This document shows, one piece after another, positions 51,740 to 60,669 of a stretch of DNA of 64,000 nt (position 1 is its first letter; each line of letters begins with the position of its first letter). The position numbers were made by a program, and so were the translations under genes. The notes below the pieces were generated by a model, which was given only the letters and a program-made list of their open reading frames with translations, did no database searches and had not been told where the DNA came from. This DNA is from Azospirillum brasilense (GTDB lineage Bacteria; Pseudomonadota; Alphaproteobacteria; Azospirillales; Azospirillaceae). Location of the stretch: contig NZ_CP032349.1 of the NCBI RefSeq assembly GCF_005222205.1, positions 186,001-250,000 on the forward strand, in the 5' to 3' direction.

Positions 51740-52630
51740 TCAAGCTTTGATCGCCTCGATCAGAGCGCGCATCGCCGCCGATACATGGCGCCGGTTGGGA
51801 TAGTACAGGTAAAGCCAATCCTCCGATGCGCACCAATCATCCAGACATTGGATCAATCGACCCGCCTCAATATGAGGGCGCGCGTAGCCTTCCCAGACAT
51901 AGCCCAGGCACACACCGCCCAACACAGCCTCGATCATCAGTTCGTTGTCGTCGAGCGCCAGCGGCCCGCTCGGTTCGAAGACAACGCGCTCACCATCCTT
52001 TTCAAATTCCCAGGGATAGGAGATGCCGCTCGGGTACACATTCTGGATGCAGGTGTGCTGCCGCAGATCCTGCGGCAACTGCGGGAGGGGACGAGTTTCA
52101 AAATACTCGGGTGATCCCACGACGACGAGGCGCAGGCGCGGTCGCAGCTTTACACCGACCATGTCCTGCGAAATCGTTCCGCCCAGCCGGATGCCCGCGT
52201 CGAACCCGTCGTTGACGATGTCCACCATCCGGTCCGTCGCAATGACTTCGAGACGGAGCGCGGGATTGTTCCGGATCAGGGGGCCGATGACCTTGCCGAG
52301 GACGAATCGTCCGATGGAGTGCGGCACGTTGATGCGCACCGTTCCGAAGGGAGCATCGCGAAACTGGTTGAGGCTGTCTACGGCATCACGGATCTCCAGA
52401 AACGCCGGAGCCAGCCGCGCGTTCAGGAGATCGCCTGCGTCGGTCAACGACACGCTGCGCGTCGTGCGGTTCAGCAAGCGGACCCCGACGCGTTCCTCCA
52501 AGCTCGTCACCGCATGGCTGATCGCCGATGCGGTGACTCCGCGTTCCAGGCCGGCAAGCCGGAAATTCCGTGTCTTGGCCACGGAGACGAAGGCTGCCAG
52601 CTCAGACAGTTCGGACGCGCGCATTCCCAA
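51740..52630 (-). CDS. LysR-family transcriptional regulator
   Basis: 296 residues. The winged helix (LAAFVSVAKTRNFRLAGLER, then [15 protein letters not shown]) is of the LTTR group common near oxidoreductases, and the effector domain spans from about 90. It is separate from the catabolic operon at 52700-56747, though on the same strand. Its own target is not adjacent on the opposite strand, so it may act elsewhere or on itself. Confidence 0.9.
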   Translation of the reverse strand: MGMRASELSELAAFVSVAKTRNFRLAGLERGVTASAISHAVTSLEERVGVRLLNRTTRSVSLTDAGDLLNARLAPAFLEIRDAVDSLNQFRDAPFGTVRINVPHSIGRFVLGKVIGPLIRNNPALRLEVIATDRMVDIVNDGFDAGIRLGGTISQDMVGVKLRPRLRLVVVGSPEYFETRPLPQLPQDLRQHTCIQNVYPSGISYPWEFEKDGERVVFEPSGPLALDDNELMIEAVLGGVCLGYVWEGYARPHIEAGRLIQCLDDWCASEDWLYLYYPNRRHVSAAMRALIEAIKA

Positions 52631-52699
52631 ATCCGTTCATCAGCGTCATGACCAACCCGACTCTAGCCGAGGCAGGCGGCCGACACCACGGATCAGAGA

Positions 52700-53107
52700 T
52701 CAACGCGGCGCCATCCGCTTGAAGCTTCCCTGCGCCGTCGCAACGACCGAACCGTCGCCGGCATGGACCACTCCGTTTGCGAAATAGATGCGCCTTCCGC
52801 CCCCCGTGACCGTCCCGACGGCGCGCAAGCGACCACCCTCCACACGCGCCAGATAGTTCACCATCAAGGACAGCGTCACAGCTTGACCCTCGCCCACACC
52901 CTCGGCCACGCCGGTCCCGTCATGGAGGCCGGCATAGCCGCAGGCGGCATCAAGCATGGTCGCAAGAACTCCTCCTTGCAGGATGCCCTGTCGGTTGGTG
53001 TGGCGATGATCGACCACAAGGTCGAACTCCGCCATGCCCGGCTCCCATCGCGAGAGCGTGAGGCCGATCATGGTGAGGAATGCATTGTTGTGATGGTCGA
53101 GATTCAT
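52700..53107 (-). CDS. PaaI-type hotdog thioesterase
   Basis: 135 residues of the hotdog fold, with the HRHTNRQGILQGGVLATMLD region in which the catalytic helix follows the G-G. Relatives hydrolyse aryl- or acyl-CoA esters to recycle CoA. ATG 53107 follows GGAAGG. It is the last gene of a four-gene operon (hydroxyisobutyrate-dehydrogenase-like, CoA-transferase, aldehyde dehydrogenase, this), starting 22 bases after the aldehyde dehydrogenase stop, and may release stalled CoA intermediates of that pathway. Confidence 0.87.
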   Translation of the reverse strand: MNLDHHNNAFLTMIGLTLSRWEPGMAEFDLVVDHRHTNRQGILQGGVLATMLDAACGYAGLHDGTGVAEGVGEGQAVTLSLMVNYLARVEGGRLRAVGTVTGGGRRIYFANGVVHAGDGSVVATAQGSFKRMAPR

Positions 53108-53129
53108 GACGCCTTCCAAAATCCGCCAC

Positions 53130-54566
53130 CTACAGCTTGATGATGACCGACTTCAGCTGGGTGTAGTGCGACAGGGCGTCGATGCCCTGCTCACGCCCAT
53201 AGCCGCTGTGCTTGAAGCCGCCGCAGGGCGTCTGGACGAAGCCGCCGCTATAGTCGTTGACGACGATGCGCCCGGCTTCGAGCCGTGCGGCAACGCGGTG
53301 GACACGCCCGACATCCCGGCTCCAGATACCTGCGGCCAGCCCGAAGTCGGACTCGTTCGCAATGCGCACCGCGTCGCCCTCGTCCTTGAACGGAATGACG
53401 CACACCACCGGGCCGAAGATCTCCTCGCGCGCGACGGTCATGTCATTGGTGACGCCGGTGTAAACCGTGGGCTCGATGTACCACCCGCCGCCCAGGCGGG
53501 GATCGTCGGCCACGCGGCCACCGATGGCGGGCGTCAGCCCGTCGCGCGCCGCGGCCTCGAAGTAGCTCTGGATCTTCAGGAACTGCGCGTGGGTGGTGAT
53601 GGGACCGGACGTCGCGCCATGCTCGGGACCGACGCGCAGTTCGGCCACGGCCGTCAGCAGCTTGTCCACGAAGCGGTCATGGATGCTCTCCTGCACCAGA
53701 AGGCGCGTGCCCGCCGCGCACCACTGCCCGCTGTTCCAGGTGAAGGCGCGCGTCGAGCCGATGGCTGCGGCGTCGAGGTCGGCGTCGTCGAAGACGATGT
53801 TTGCCGACTTGCCGCCGAGTTCGAGCGTGAGCGGAAGAACGCGGTCCGCCGCGATGCGGCCGAGTTCCTGGCCAACGCGCACGCTGCCCGTGAAGGAGAT
53901 CTTGCGCACCTCCGGATGGTTGGCCATCGCCGGGCCGATCACGCTGCCCCTGCCCACGATCACGTTGAGCACGCCGGGCGGCAGCCCGCCTTCCTCGACC
54001 GCGATGCGGGCCAACTCGACCAGCGAACCCGACGTGTGTTCGGACGGCTTGGCGGCGACCGTGTTGCCCGTCGCCAGCGCCGGCGCGATCGCCCGTGCCG
54101 CCTGATGAAGCGGGGCGTTCCAGGGCAGGATCACGCCAATCACGCCGAACGGATCGCGGCGGGTGTAGACGTGATGTCCGGGCCCGACATTGATCACCTC
54201 GCCGTCCATCACGTTGACGATGCCGCCGTAGAACTCGAAATACTGGGCGGTCAGGTCGATGAGCTGGGCCATCTCGATGCCCGGCTTGCCGGTCTCGCGG
54301 GATTCGATGGCGCCGAGCCGCTCTTCGTTGCGGCGGATTGCGCGCGCGGTCTCGACCAGGATGCGGCCGCGTTCGGACGGTCGCGTGTCGCGCCACGCGG
54401 CCAGTGCGTCCGACGCCGCAGCGACGGCCCGGTCGAGATCCTCGGGCGTGCTGTCGGCGACCCGCTGCATCCGGGCGCCGGTGCGCGGATCGAACTTGTC
54501 GAGATAGGCGCCCTTCAGCGGTGGCGCGGAGCGTCCCGCAATGTGGCTGTCGACGGTCGCAAGCAT
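53130..54566 (-). CDS. NAD(P)-dependent aldehyde dehydrogenase
   Basis: 478 residues of the ALDH superfamily. The catalytic Glu is in LTLELGGKSANIV and the nucleophilic Cys in NSGQWCAAGTRLL; EEIFGPV and the C-terminal GFKHSGYGRE motif are also present. ATG 54566 follows GGGAGGA; an alternative ATG at 54599 overlaps the CoA-transferase stop (ATGA) and would add 11 residues. It oxidises an aldehyde of the pathway to an acid, probably an intermediate that is next activated by the CoA-transferase. Substrate unknown. Confidence 0.92.
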   Translation of the reverse strand: MLATVDSHIAGRSAPPLKGAYLDKFDPRTGARMQRVADSTPEDLDRAVAAASDALAAWRDTRPSERGRILVETARAIRRNEERLGAIESRETGKPGIEMAQLIDLTAQYFEFYGGIVNVMDGEVINVGPGHHVYTRRDPFGVIGVILPWNAPLHQAARAIAPALATGNTVAAKPSEHTSGSLVELARIAVEEGGLPPGVLNVIVGRGSVIGPAMANHPEVRKISFTGSVRVGQELGRIAADRVLPLTLELGGKSANIVFDDADLDAAAIGSTRAFTWNSGQWCAAGTRLLVQESIHDRFVDKLLTAVAELRVGPEHGATSGPITTHAQFLKIQSYFEAAARDGLTPAIGGRVADDPRLGGGWYIEPTVYTGVTNDMTVAREEIFGPVVCVIPFKDEGDAVRIANESDFGLAAGIWSRDVGRVHRVAARLEAGRIVVNDYSGGFVQTPCGGFKHSGYGREQGIDALSHYTQLKSVIIKL

Positions 54567-54595
54567 GGCTTCTGTCCTCCCATAATCTGTTCTTG

Positions 54596-55810
54596 TCATG
54601 GGGCCGTCCGCGGGTGCCGGGAGCCGATCACCTTGCGGTCGAGCAGTTCCGCGATGGCGCCGCGGGAAAATCCGAACGACGCGAGGATGTCGGCGGAATG
54701 CTCGCCGAGCGCGGGGGCGGGGGCGTGCGGCACCGCGTTGGACTCGCGACTGTTGATCGGGAAGCCGGGAACCTGGATCGTTCCCAAGGCAGGATGGCTC
54801 ATCCCGGCGATCATGGCGTTGGCCGCCACCTGTGGATGCCCGACAAGGTCTGTGTAGTCGGCCACCCGTGTGCACAGGACGTCCACCTTGCGCAAGACGG
54901 CCAGCCAGTGTTCGCTCGGCTGCGCTTTGAAGAGTGGCCCGAGCGTGTCGCGCATCGCCTCCCGATTGGCGACCCGCGTTGCGGAGGTTTCGAACCTCTG
55001 GTCGTGGATCAGGTCGACGCGCCCCAGCACCTCGCACAGCCGGTCCCAGCGACCGCCATTGTAGGCCGCGACCATGATCCAGCCGTCAGCGGTCTCGAAT
55101 GCCTCGTTGGGGGCCGAATAGGGCGCGGCGCTGCCCTGGCGCTTCGGCAGCACACCGTCCGCCAAGTAGCCGGCAATGGAGGGCTGCTGGAGTGCCAGGG
55201 CGGCGTTCAGCAGGTTGATGTCGAGCTGGCCGCCCTTGCCGTCGCGCCGGCGCTCCATCATCTTGGCCAGGATGCCGAGCGCCGCGACGTAGCCGGTGAA
55301 CACGTCGACCACCGGCGCCTGGACCTTGCACGGTTCGCTCGCGGGCGTTCCGATGATGCTCATCAGGCCGCTGTCGGCCTGGATGATCCCATCGACACCG
55401 GGGCGCTCGGCGTAGGGACCGTCCTGTCCGTAGGCCGAGATCGACGCGTAGACGAGACCGGGGTTGTGCGCCGAAAGCACGTCGTAGCCGAGGCCGATGC
55501 GCTGCATCACGCCGGGCCGCATGCTCTCGACCAGCACGTCCGCCGTCCGGGCAAGGGTCCGGGCGACCTCGACTCCCTGCGGGGTCTTGAGGTCGAGCGA
55601 CATCCCCAGTTTGTTGCGGTTGAAGGCGTGGTACAGCGCGCTGTCGTCCCCGATCCAGGCCGGGCCGAGTTGGCGGCCGAGTTCGCCTTGCGGCGGCTCG
55701 ACCTTGATGACGCGGGCGCCCATGTCGGCCAGGAGCATCGTGCAGGTCGGACCCGCACCGATGTGCGTGAAATCGAGGACGGTCAGGCCGTCGAGAGCAT
55801 GACGCATCAT
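54596..55810 (-). CDS. CaiB/BaiF family CoA-transferase
   Basis: 404 residues with the class III CoA-transferase fold: GLTVLDFTHIGAGPTCTMLL at the start, ESMRPGVMQRIGLG, and PGVDGIIQADSGLMS containing the catalytic Asp. It moves CoA from an acyl-CoA to the substrate acid without ATP. It lies between the dehydrogenase and aldehyde dehydrogenase genes in the same operon (gaps of 46 and 29 bases). It probably activates the imported carboxylate; carnitine, oxalate and benzylsuccinate enzymes are relatives. Confidence 0.92.
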   Translation of the reverse strand: MMRHALDGLTVLDFTHIGAGPTCTMLLADMGARVIKVEPPQGELGRQLGPAWIGDDSALYHAFNRNKLGMSLDLKTPQGVEVARTLARTADVLVESMRPGVMQRIGLGYDVLSAHNPGLVYASISAYGQDGPYAERPGVDGIIQADSGLMSIIGTPASEPCKVQAPVVDVFTGYVAALGILAKMMERRRDGKGGQLDINLLNAALALQQPSIAGYLADGVLPKRQGSAAPYSAPNEAFETADGWIMVAAYNGGRWDRLCEVLGRVDLIHDQRFETSATRVANREAMRDTLGPLFKAQPSEHWLAVLRKVDVLCTRVADYTDLVGHPQVAANAMIAGMSHPALGTIQVPGFPINSRESNAVPHAPAPALGEHSADILASFGFSRGAIAELLDRKVIGSRHPRTAP

Positions 55811-55856
55811 GGCGTGACTCCATTCATTCGGGGAACGGCGGCGGCCGCCTCTGGCG

Positions 55857-56747
55857 TCAGGAACGGGCGATCTCCGCTCCAGCGGCGCGCTCCAGCTCCT
55901 TCACGACGACCGTCATGTCGTCCTGTCCGCCACCATGGGCGTGGGCCAATTCGTAGAGTTGCTTGGCGAGCGCGCAGATCAGCATCGGCGCGCCGGCGGC
56001 CTCCGCCTCGGCCACGCACAGCCGCAGATCCTTGCGCATGAGTTCGAGTCGGAAGCCGAAGTCGAAACGCCGGTCGAGGATGCGGTCCGCGAGGATGCTC
56101 TCCGTGACGAAGCTGCGCGCCGTGCTGGCGTTGAGCATGTCGAGGATGGCGTCGGCGGACAGGCCGAAGCGGACCCCGAACAGGATCGCCTCGCTGGCCG
56201 CGACGAGGTTGGCGCCCACGATCATGTTGTTGATCAGCTTCAGCGCCTGCCCCTGGCCGACGCCCGTGCCGACATGGACGACGTGGCGGCCGAAGCTGCG
56301 GAAGACGGGGGCGAGCGCCTCGTAGGCCCAGGTCTCGCCGGACACCATGACGGACAGCGTGCCGGCCTGCGCGCCGGACACCCCACCGGCCAGCGGTGCG
56401 TCCAGGGCCGTGATTCCACGGCCCGCGAGCCGGTCCGCGATCTCGCGGGCGGCGCTCGGCCCCGTCGTCGAGTGGTCCACGCAGATCCGGACCTTGCTCC
56501 CCTCGATCACGCCGCCGGGGCCGAGCACGACCTGCCGGACGATGTCCGGTGTCGGAAGGCAGACCAGCACCGCCTCCGCCGCATGGCCGACCGCCGCCGC
56601 CGACGGGCAGACCGTCGCGCCGAGCGCCGCCGCGGCTTCAAGGGCGGCGGGGTTGGTGTCGAAGACGTGCAGGTCCTGGCCGGCCTTCGCGAGATGGCGC
56701 ACCATTGGGGCGCCCATCGCGCCAAGCCCGATGAAACCGATCGCCAT
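55857..56747 (-). CDS. 3-hydroxyisobutyrate dehydrogenase-like NAD(P) oxidoreductase
   Basis: 296 residues. The cofactor motif GLGAMGAPM is at 7-15, the substrate loop DAPLAGGVSGAQAGTLSVMV near 120, and the catalytic Lys in GQALKLINNM near 170. Beta-hydroxyacid dehydrogenases of this type oxidise 3-hydroxyisobutyrate, tartronate semialdehyde and similar 3-carbon acids. ATG 56747 is the family start. It opens the minus-strand operon and faces the transporter gene across a region with two GTTGA-N7-TCAAC palindromes. Confidence 0.92.
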   Translation of the reverse strand: MAIGFIGLGAMGAPMVRHLAKAGQDLHVFDTNPAALEAAAALGATVCPSAAAVGHAAEAVLVCLPTPDIVRQVVLGPGGVIEGSKVRICVDHSTTGPSAAREIADRLAGRGITALDAPLAGGVSGAQAGTLSVMVSGETWAYEALAPVFRSFGRHVVHVGTGVGQGQALKLINNMIVGANLVAASEAILFGVRFGLSADAILDMLNASTARSFVTESILADRILDRRFDFGFRLELMRKDLRLCVAEAEAAGAPMLICALAKQLYELAHAHGGGQDDMTVVVKELERAAGAEIARS

Positions 56748-56849
56748 GCCTTCCTCCCGTCTGTTGAAGCGACCGCCGGGTCGCCTTGAATTGCCGACCA
56801 CGCTGCGGCACGACGGTTCGCCGGGCAAATGAGTTTCCGGCCGCGGTCC

Positions 56850-56866
56850 GTTGACCTGAACTCAAC
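56850..56866. promoter_or_regulatory. GTTGA-N7-TCAAC palindrome, site 1
   Basis: GTTGACCTGAACTCAAC, 104 bases before the hydroxyisobutyrate-dehydrogenase-like start on its own strand. It is one of four 17-bp sites with identical GTTGA and TCAAC arms and a variable 7-base centre, all in one catabolic region; probable LysR operator. Confidence 0.65.
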
Positions 56867-56914
56867 GACATGGGGCGCAACGGATAAGAGAAAGCGCCCA
56901 GACCGACAGCCTCT

Positions 56915-56931
56915 GTTGACCTGAGGTCAAC
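56915..56931. promoter_or_regulatory. GTTGA-N7-TCAAC palindrome, site 2
   Basis: GTTGACCTGAGGTCAAC, which is itself an extended palindrome (TGTTGACCT, G, AGGTCAACA). It lies 109 bases before the transporter ATG and 65 bases from site 1, so the pair could serve both divergent genes. Confidence 0.7.
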
Positions 56932-57039
56932 AGCGCCCTGCGAAAAGCTCGCTTATTGTTGGATGACCGAACATTCACCCTCTCCCCATCGGCGCGGCTG
57001 GTCGCCGCATCGTCAGCAACGCTTGGGGAGGAAAAGGAA

Positions 57040-58383
57040 ATGGAACGGTTGGAGGCGGCGCGTGCGCCGAATTCCGCAGCGATCTTCGCGTCATCGGACG
57101 ACGCCGTCGTCCGGCGGCTGACCGCCGCTCAGAAGAAGGCGATCATCGCCGCAACGGCGGGCACGATCGTCGAATACACGGACTGGGTGATCTATGCGAT
57201 TTTCGCGTCGATCCTCGCGAACAAGTTCTTTCCGGCGGGCAACTCCTTCACCGCCCTTCTTTCGGTTTTCGCCATCTTCGCGGTCGGCTTCATCATGAGG
57301 CCGGTCGGCGGCGCGGTCCTCGGCGCCTTTGCTGACCGCCACGGCCGCAAGAAGGGCCTGACCCTGTCCATCCTGCTCATGTCGGGCGCGTCCTTCGTGA
57401 TCGGCGTCTGCCCAACCTACGACCAGATCGGTCTGGCCGCCCCGATCATCCTCGTGCTGGCGCGCCTGACGCAGGGATTCTCGGCCGGTGGGGAATTCGG
57501 CTCCGCCTCCACCTTCCTGATCGAATCCGCGCCCGCGGACCGGCGGGCCTTCGCCGGGTCCTGGCAATGGTTCGCCATCAACGCGGGCACGCTGATCTCC
57601 TTCGTGCTCGCCTTCTCCTTCACGGTCATCGGGAGCGACGGGGGGCTGTCGTCCTGGGGATGGCGCGCCGCCTTCATCATTGCCGGCCTGCTGGGCCTGG
57701 TCACGCTGTGGATTCGCCTCTCCGTCGGTGAGACCGAGGTCTTCAAGAAGCGAGCGGCCACGGAGGGCGTCCAACGGCACCCGATGGTTGACGTGTTCCG
57801 CAAGCATCCGCGCGACGCCCTCCGCGTCATCGGCATCGCCATGGCCGGCAATCTGCTCAACTATGTGTGGATGGTGAATTACCCGAGCCACGCGCACCTC
57901 GTCACCGGCCTGCCGATGAGCCAGACGCTCCTGGCGGGCATCGTTTCGGTCACCGTGTCGCTCGTCCTGATCCCCTTCGTCGGCATGCTTGCCGACCGGA
58001 TCGGGCGGCGCCCGGTGCTGATTGCCTTCGCCTTCAGCTCCGCCCTCTACGCTTGGCCGAGCCTCGCTCTGCTCTCCCCGGCCACCAGCTTTCCCGAACT
58101 CGTGGCGATCCAGACGGTCGCCATGGTGCTCATGACCGGCTTCGCCGGGGCCGGGGCCGTCACGATGGCCGAGCAATTTCCAACCGAAGTGCGGGTCACC
58201 GGCATTGCGCTGCCCTATGCCCTGTCCGTCACGCTGTTCGGCGGAACCGCGCCCTACCTGATCACGGCCATGGGCGGCTGGGGATACGGCCACCTCGTGT
58301 GGATTTACCTCGCGGCCATCAGTGTGATCGGCGGGATCGTCTACACGCTCATGCCGGAAACCAAGGGAAAGCCGCTGCCCTGA
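57040..58383 (+). CDS. MFS transporter of the metabolite:H+ symporter (MHS) family
   Basis: 447 residues, 12 predicted helices. The family motif GAFADRHGRKKGLTLS follows helix 2, and the N-terminus TAGTIVEYTDWVIYAIFASI is typical of proteins that import shikimate, ketoglutarate, proline/betaine or dicarboxylates by proton symport. ATG 57040 follows GGAGGAAAAGGA. It probably imports the acid degraded by the nearby operons, since its promoter carries the same palindrome sites. Substrate unknown. Confidence 0.92.
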   Translation: MERLEAARAPNSAAIFASSDDAVVRRLTAAQKKAIIAATAGTIVEYTDWVIYAIFASILANKFFPAGNSFTALLSVFAIFAVGFIMRPVGGAVLGAFADRHGRKKGLTLSILLMSGASFVIGVCPTYDQIGLAAPIILVLARLTQGFSAGGEFGSASTFLIESAPADRRAFAGSWQWFAINAGTLISFVLAFSFTVIGSDGGLSSWGWRAAFIIAGLLGLVTLWIRLSVGETEVFKKRAATEGVQRHPMVDVFRKHPRDALRVIGIAMAGNLLNYVWMVNYPSHAHLVTGLPMSQTLLAGIVSVTVSLVLIPFVGMLADRIGRRPVLIAFAFSSALYAWPSLALLSPATSFPELVAIQTVAMVLMTGFAGAGAVTMAEQFPTEVRVTGIALPYALSVTLFGGTAPYLITAMGGWGYGHLVWIYLAAISVIGGIVYTLMPETKGKPLP

Positions 58384-58452
58384 CCGGTTCTCTCCCCGAG
58401 GGGCGGCTGGCGGATGCCCGTCAGCCGCCCTTTGGCACGTCCTGGCCGACGC

Positions 58453-59337
58453 TTACGTCCGGGTTTGCGCCAAAAGCCACTCCCGGAACCGGCGGAAAGC
58501 CGGGTTGCGCATCCGGTTGCGGGGATAGATGAAGTAATAGGTGAACTCCCCGCGGTCGAGCGGCGGCCCGAAGGGCTGCACCAGACGGCGGGCACGCAGA
58601 TCCTCGGCGAACAGCGCCTTCTGCGCGATCATGACGCCTTGGCCTTCCAAGGCCGCCTGATAGGCGAGCGTGGAACTCGCGTATTTCGGCCCGGCATAGG
58701 GATCGATGCCTTCGGCGCCCGCCGCTTCCAACCAGTAGCGCCAGTCGTCGAGCCGCACCAGCGAGTGAAGCAGCGTCTGACCCGCAAGGTCGCCGACCCT
58801 TTTCAAACCCGCGTGCCGCCGCAGGGCGGGGCTGCACAACGGCACCAGTTCGTTCGCGATGAGCCGGTCCACCTCGACGCCGGGCCAGTTGCCGTCCCCC
58901 AGCCGGATGGCGCCGTCGACGTTTTCCCGGTCGAAATCCACCGCCTCCACGGAAGTCGTGAGGCGCACCTCTGTGGTCCTGTTGTCCGCATGGAACGACG
59001 ATAGGCGTGGAATCAGCCATTTGACCGCGAAGGTCGTGTAGGCGCGGATTCGGACGACCTCGATGGTCGTCTGGCCGGTGAGCTTCCGGGTGGCCTCGCG
59101 GATGCCGTCGAAATGCAGCGTGATCGCCGCCAGATACTGCTCCCCCTCGGGCGTCAGGACGATTTCCCGCGGTTCCCGGCGGAAGAGCGGCGTGCCGAGA
59201 TGGCTTTCCAGGCTCTGCACCTGACGGCTCACCGCACCCGGCGTGACGGACAGTTCATCCGCAGCCTTGCGGATGCTCCTGAGCCGGCCGGCGGCTTCGA
59301 AGGCGCGCAACGGGTTGAGAGGGGGAAGCCGATCCAT
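58453..59337 (-). CDS. LysR-family regulator, GcvA-like
   Basis: 294 residues. It starts MDRLPPLNPLRAFEAAGRLR, the GcvA-type N-terminus, with the helix-turn-helix ADELSVTPGAVSRQVQSLE and the effector domain from about 90. The GTTGA-N7-TCAAC site at 59358-59374 lies 21 bases upstream of its ATG, as expected for autoregulation, and three more copies precede neighbouring genes. It is therefore the best candidate for the regulator of the whole catabolic region. It is convergent with the transporter gene. Confidence 0.92.
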   Translation of the reverse strand: MDRLPPLNPLRAFEAAGRLRSIRKAADELSVTPGAVSRQVQSLESHLGTPLFRREPREIVLTPEGEQYLAAITLHFDGIREATRKLTGQTTIEVVRIRAYTTFAVKWLIPRLSSFHADNRTTEVRLTTSVEAVDFDRENVDGAIRLGDGNWPGVEVDRLIANELVPLCSPALRRHAGLKRVGDLAGQTLLHSLVRLDDWRYWLEAAGAEGIDPYAGPKYASSTLAYQAALEGQGVMIAQKALFAEDLRARRLVQPFGPPLDRGEFTYYFIYPRNRMRNPAFRRFREWLLAQTRT

Positions 59338-59357
59338 GGCATTAGGATTGATCCGCT

Positions 59358-59374
59358 GTTGAGCTTTGGTCAAC
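59358..59374. promoter_or_regulatory. GTTGA-N7-TCAAC palindrome, site 3
   Basis: GTTGAGCTTTGGTCAAC, between the LysR gene (minus, start 59337) and the SDR gene (plus, start 59600). The position is typical of an LTTR site controlling its own promoter and the divergent gene. Confidence 0.68.
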
Positions 59375-59599
59375 GGTGAATTCGGACCCGTTCGGGGCGC
59401 TCCACCGCACTCCATTGCTGAACGCCGTGCAACAGCCTGTGAAAAGGGCGGCGGATTGTTCGGGCCGGCGCCGGGGCGTAGCTTTTCCTCACCACGCCGG
59501 ACCGGCGGGGCCAGGAGAAACGGACGGGCTTTCATCCCCGGCCGCTCCGTCACAAAGACGACCCTTCGTTCCATTGTTCCTGAGAAGAGGAGACGCTCC

Positions 59600-60436
59600 A
59601 TGCGTGTGTGGTTCATCACGGGTGCTTCCCGCGGTTTCGGTTCGCTCATCGCTGCCGAAGCCCTCGCCGCCGGCGATGCGGTCGTCGCGACTGCCCGCAA
59701 TCCGAAGGCGGTCACCGAGCGGATCGGCGATCATCCCAACCTGCTCCCCGTGGCGCTCGATGTGACGGACGAGGCTCAAGCCCAGGCGGCAGCCGCGGCG
59801 GCTGTGGAACGCTTCGGTCGGATCGACGTGCTGGTCAACAACGCCGGTTACGGCCTGCTCGGCGCGGTCGAGGAGTCGAGCGGTCCCGAAGTCGAGAAGA
59901 TCTTCGCGACCAACGTCTTCGGCCTTCTCGCCGTAACCCGGGCCGTGCTGCCGCACATGCGGCGCCAGCGTTCGGGCCATGTCATCAACATCTCGTCCAT
60001 CGGCGGCTATGGGGCTTTCGTCGGCTGGGGCGTCTACGGTTCCACCAAGTTTGCGGTGGAAGGCATCACCGAGGCGCTCGCCGCCGAACTGGCCCCCCTC
60101 GGCGTCAAGGCGACCGTCGTGGAGCCGGGCTTCTTCCGCACCGATTTCCTGGACGGGCAATCGCTGGCGGTGAGCGCTGAAATCGCCGACTACGCCGAGA
60201 CGGTGGGAGCCATGCGCCGTTTCGCGGCGGACGCTAACCACGCCCAGCCCGGCGATCCCACCAAGTTCGCCAAGGCGATGCTCACGCTCGCCGGTGCCGA
60301 GAATCAGCCGGTGCGGCTGGCGGTGGGCAGCGACACGGTGGCCCACATCGAGCGCAAGAACGCGACGGTCGCAAGGGAACTCGATGCGTGGCGGGAGCTT
60401 TCGCTGTCGACCGACTTTCCGGTGTCCGCCGCGTAA
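59600..60436 (+). CDS. SDR-family oxidoreductase
   Basis: 278 residues of the classical SDR fold: GASRGFG at 8-14, NNAGYGLLG, catalytic Ser in NISSIGGYG and YGSTKFA with Tyr and Lys, then a long C-terminal part with substrate-binding helices. It starts 263 bases from the divergent LysR gene with site 3 between them, and is followed by a strong terminator, so it is probably a single-gene unit of the regulon. Substrate unknown. Confidence 0.9.
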   Translation: MRVWFITGASRGFGSLIAAEALAAGDAVVATARNPKAVTERIGDHPNLLPVALDVTDEAQAQAAAAAAVERFGRIDVLVNNAGYGLLGAVEESSGPEVEKIFATNVFGLLAVTRAVLPHMRRQRSGHVINISSIGGYGAFVGWGVYGSTKFAVEGITEALAAELAPLGVKATVVEPGFFRTDFLDGQSLAVSAEIADYAETVGAMRRFAADANHAQPGDPTKFAKAMLTLAGAENQPVRLAVGSDTVAHIERKNATVARELDAWRELSLSTDFPVSAA

Positions 60437-60476
60437 CGCCTCCCGCATCGCAAGCGCATATCGTCTTCTGAACGAA

Positions 60477-60518
60477 GGACCGTGGCTGCCGGGTTTTCCC
60501 GGCAACCACGGTCCTTTT
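60477..60518 (+). terminator. Strong Rho-independent terminator after the SDR gene
   Basis: A long stem: GGACCGTGG and GCCGGG pair with CCCGGC and CCACGGTCC around a TTTT loop, followed by TTTT (60515-60518). Confidence 0.9.
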
Positions 60519-60554
60519 CGTCGTTCCGCCCGCCTGTCGGCAACCGGCCTTCCT

Positions 60555-60571
60555 GTTGAGTTTTGCTCAAC
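60555..60571. promoter_or_regulatory. GTTGA-N7-TCAAC palindrome, site 4
   Basis: GTTGAGTTTTGCTCAAC, 98 bases before the DUF35 gene and just after the terminator, hence in the promoter of the DUF35/thiolase/SDR/enoyl-CoA hydratase operon. Confidence 0.68.
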
Positions 60572-60669
60572 CATGCTTGCCGCATTGTCGTTCTGAATGC
60601 CGGGCTTTCCTCACCTATCCTCTCACCATCGCAGCGCTGCGCTGCGCATCCAAAGGAAGGGGAGGACCC

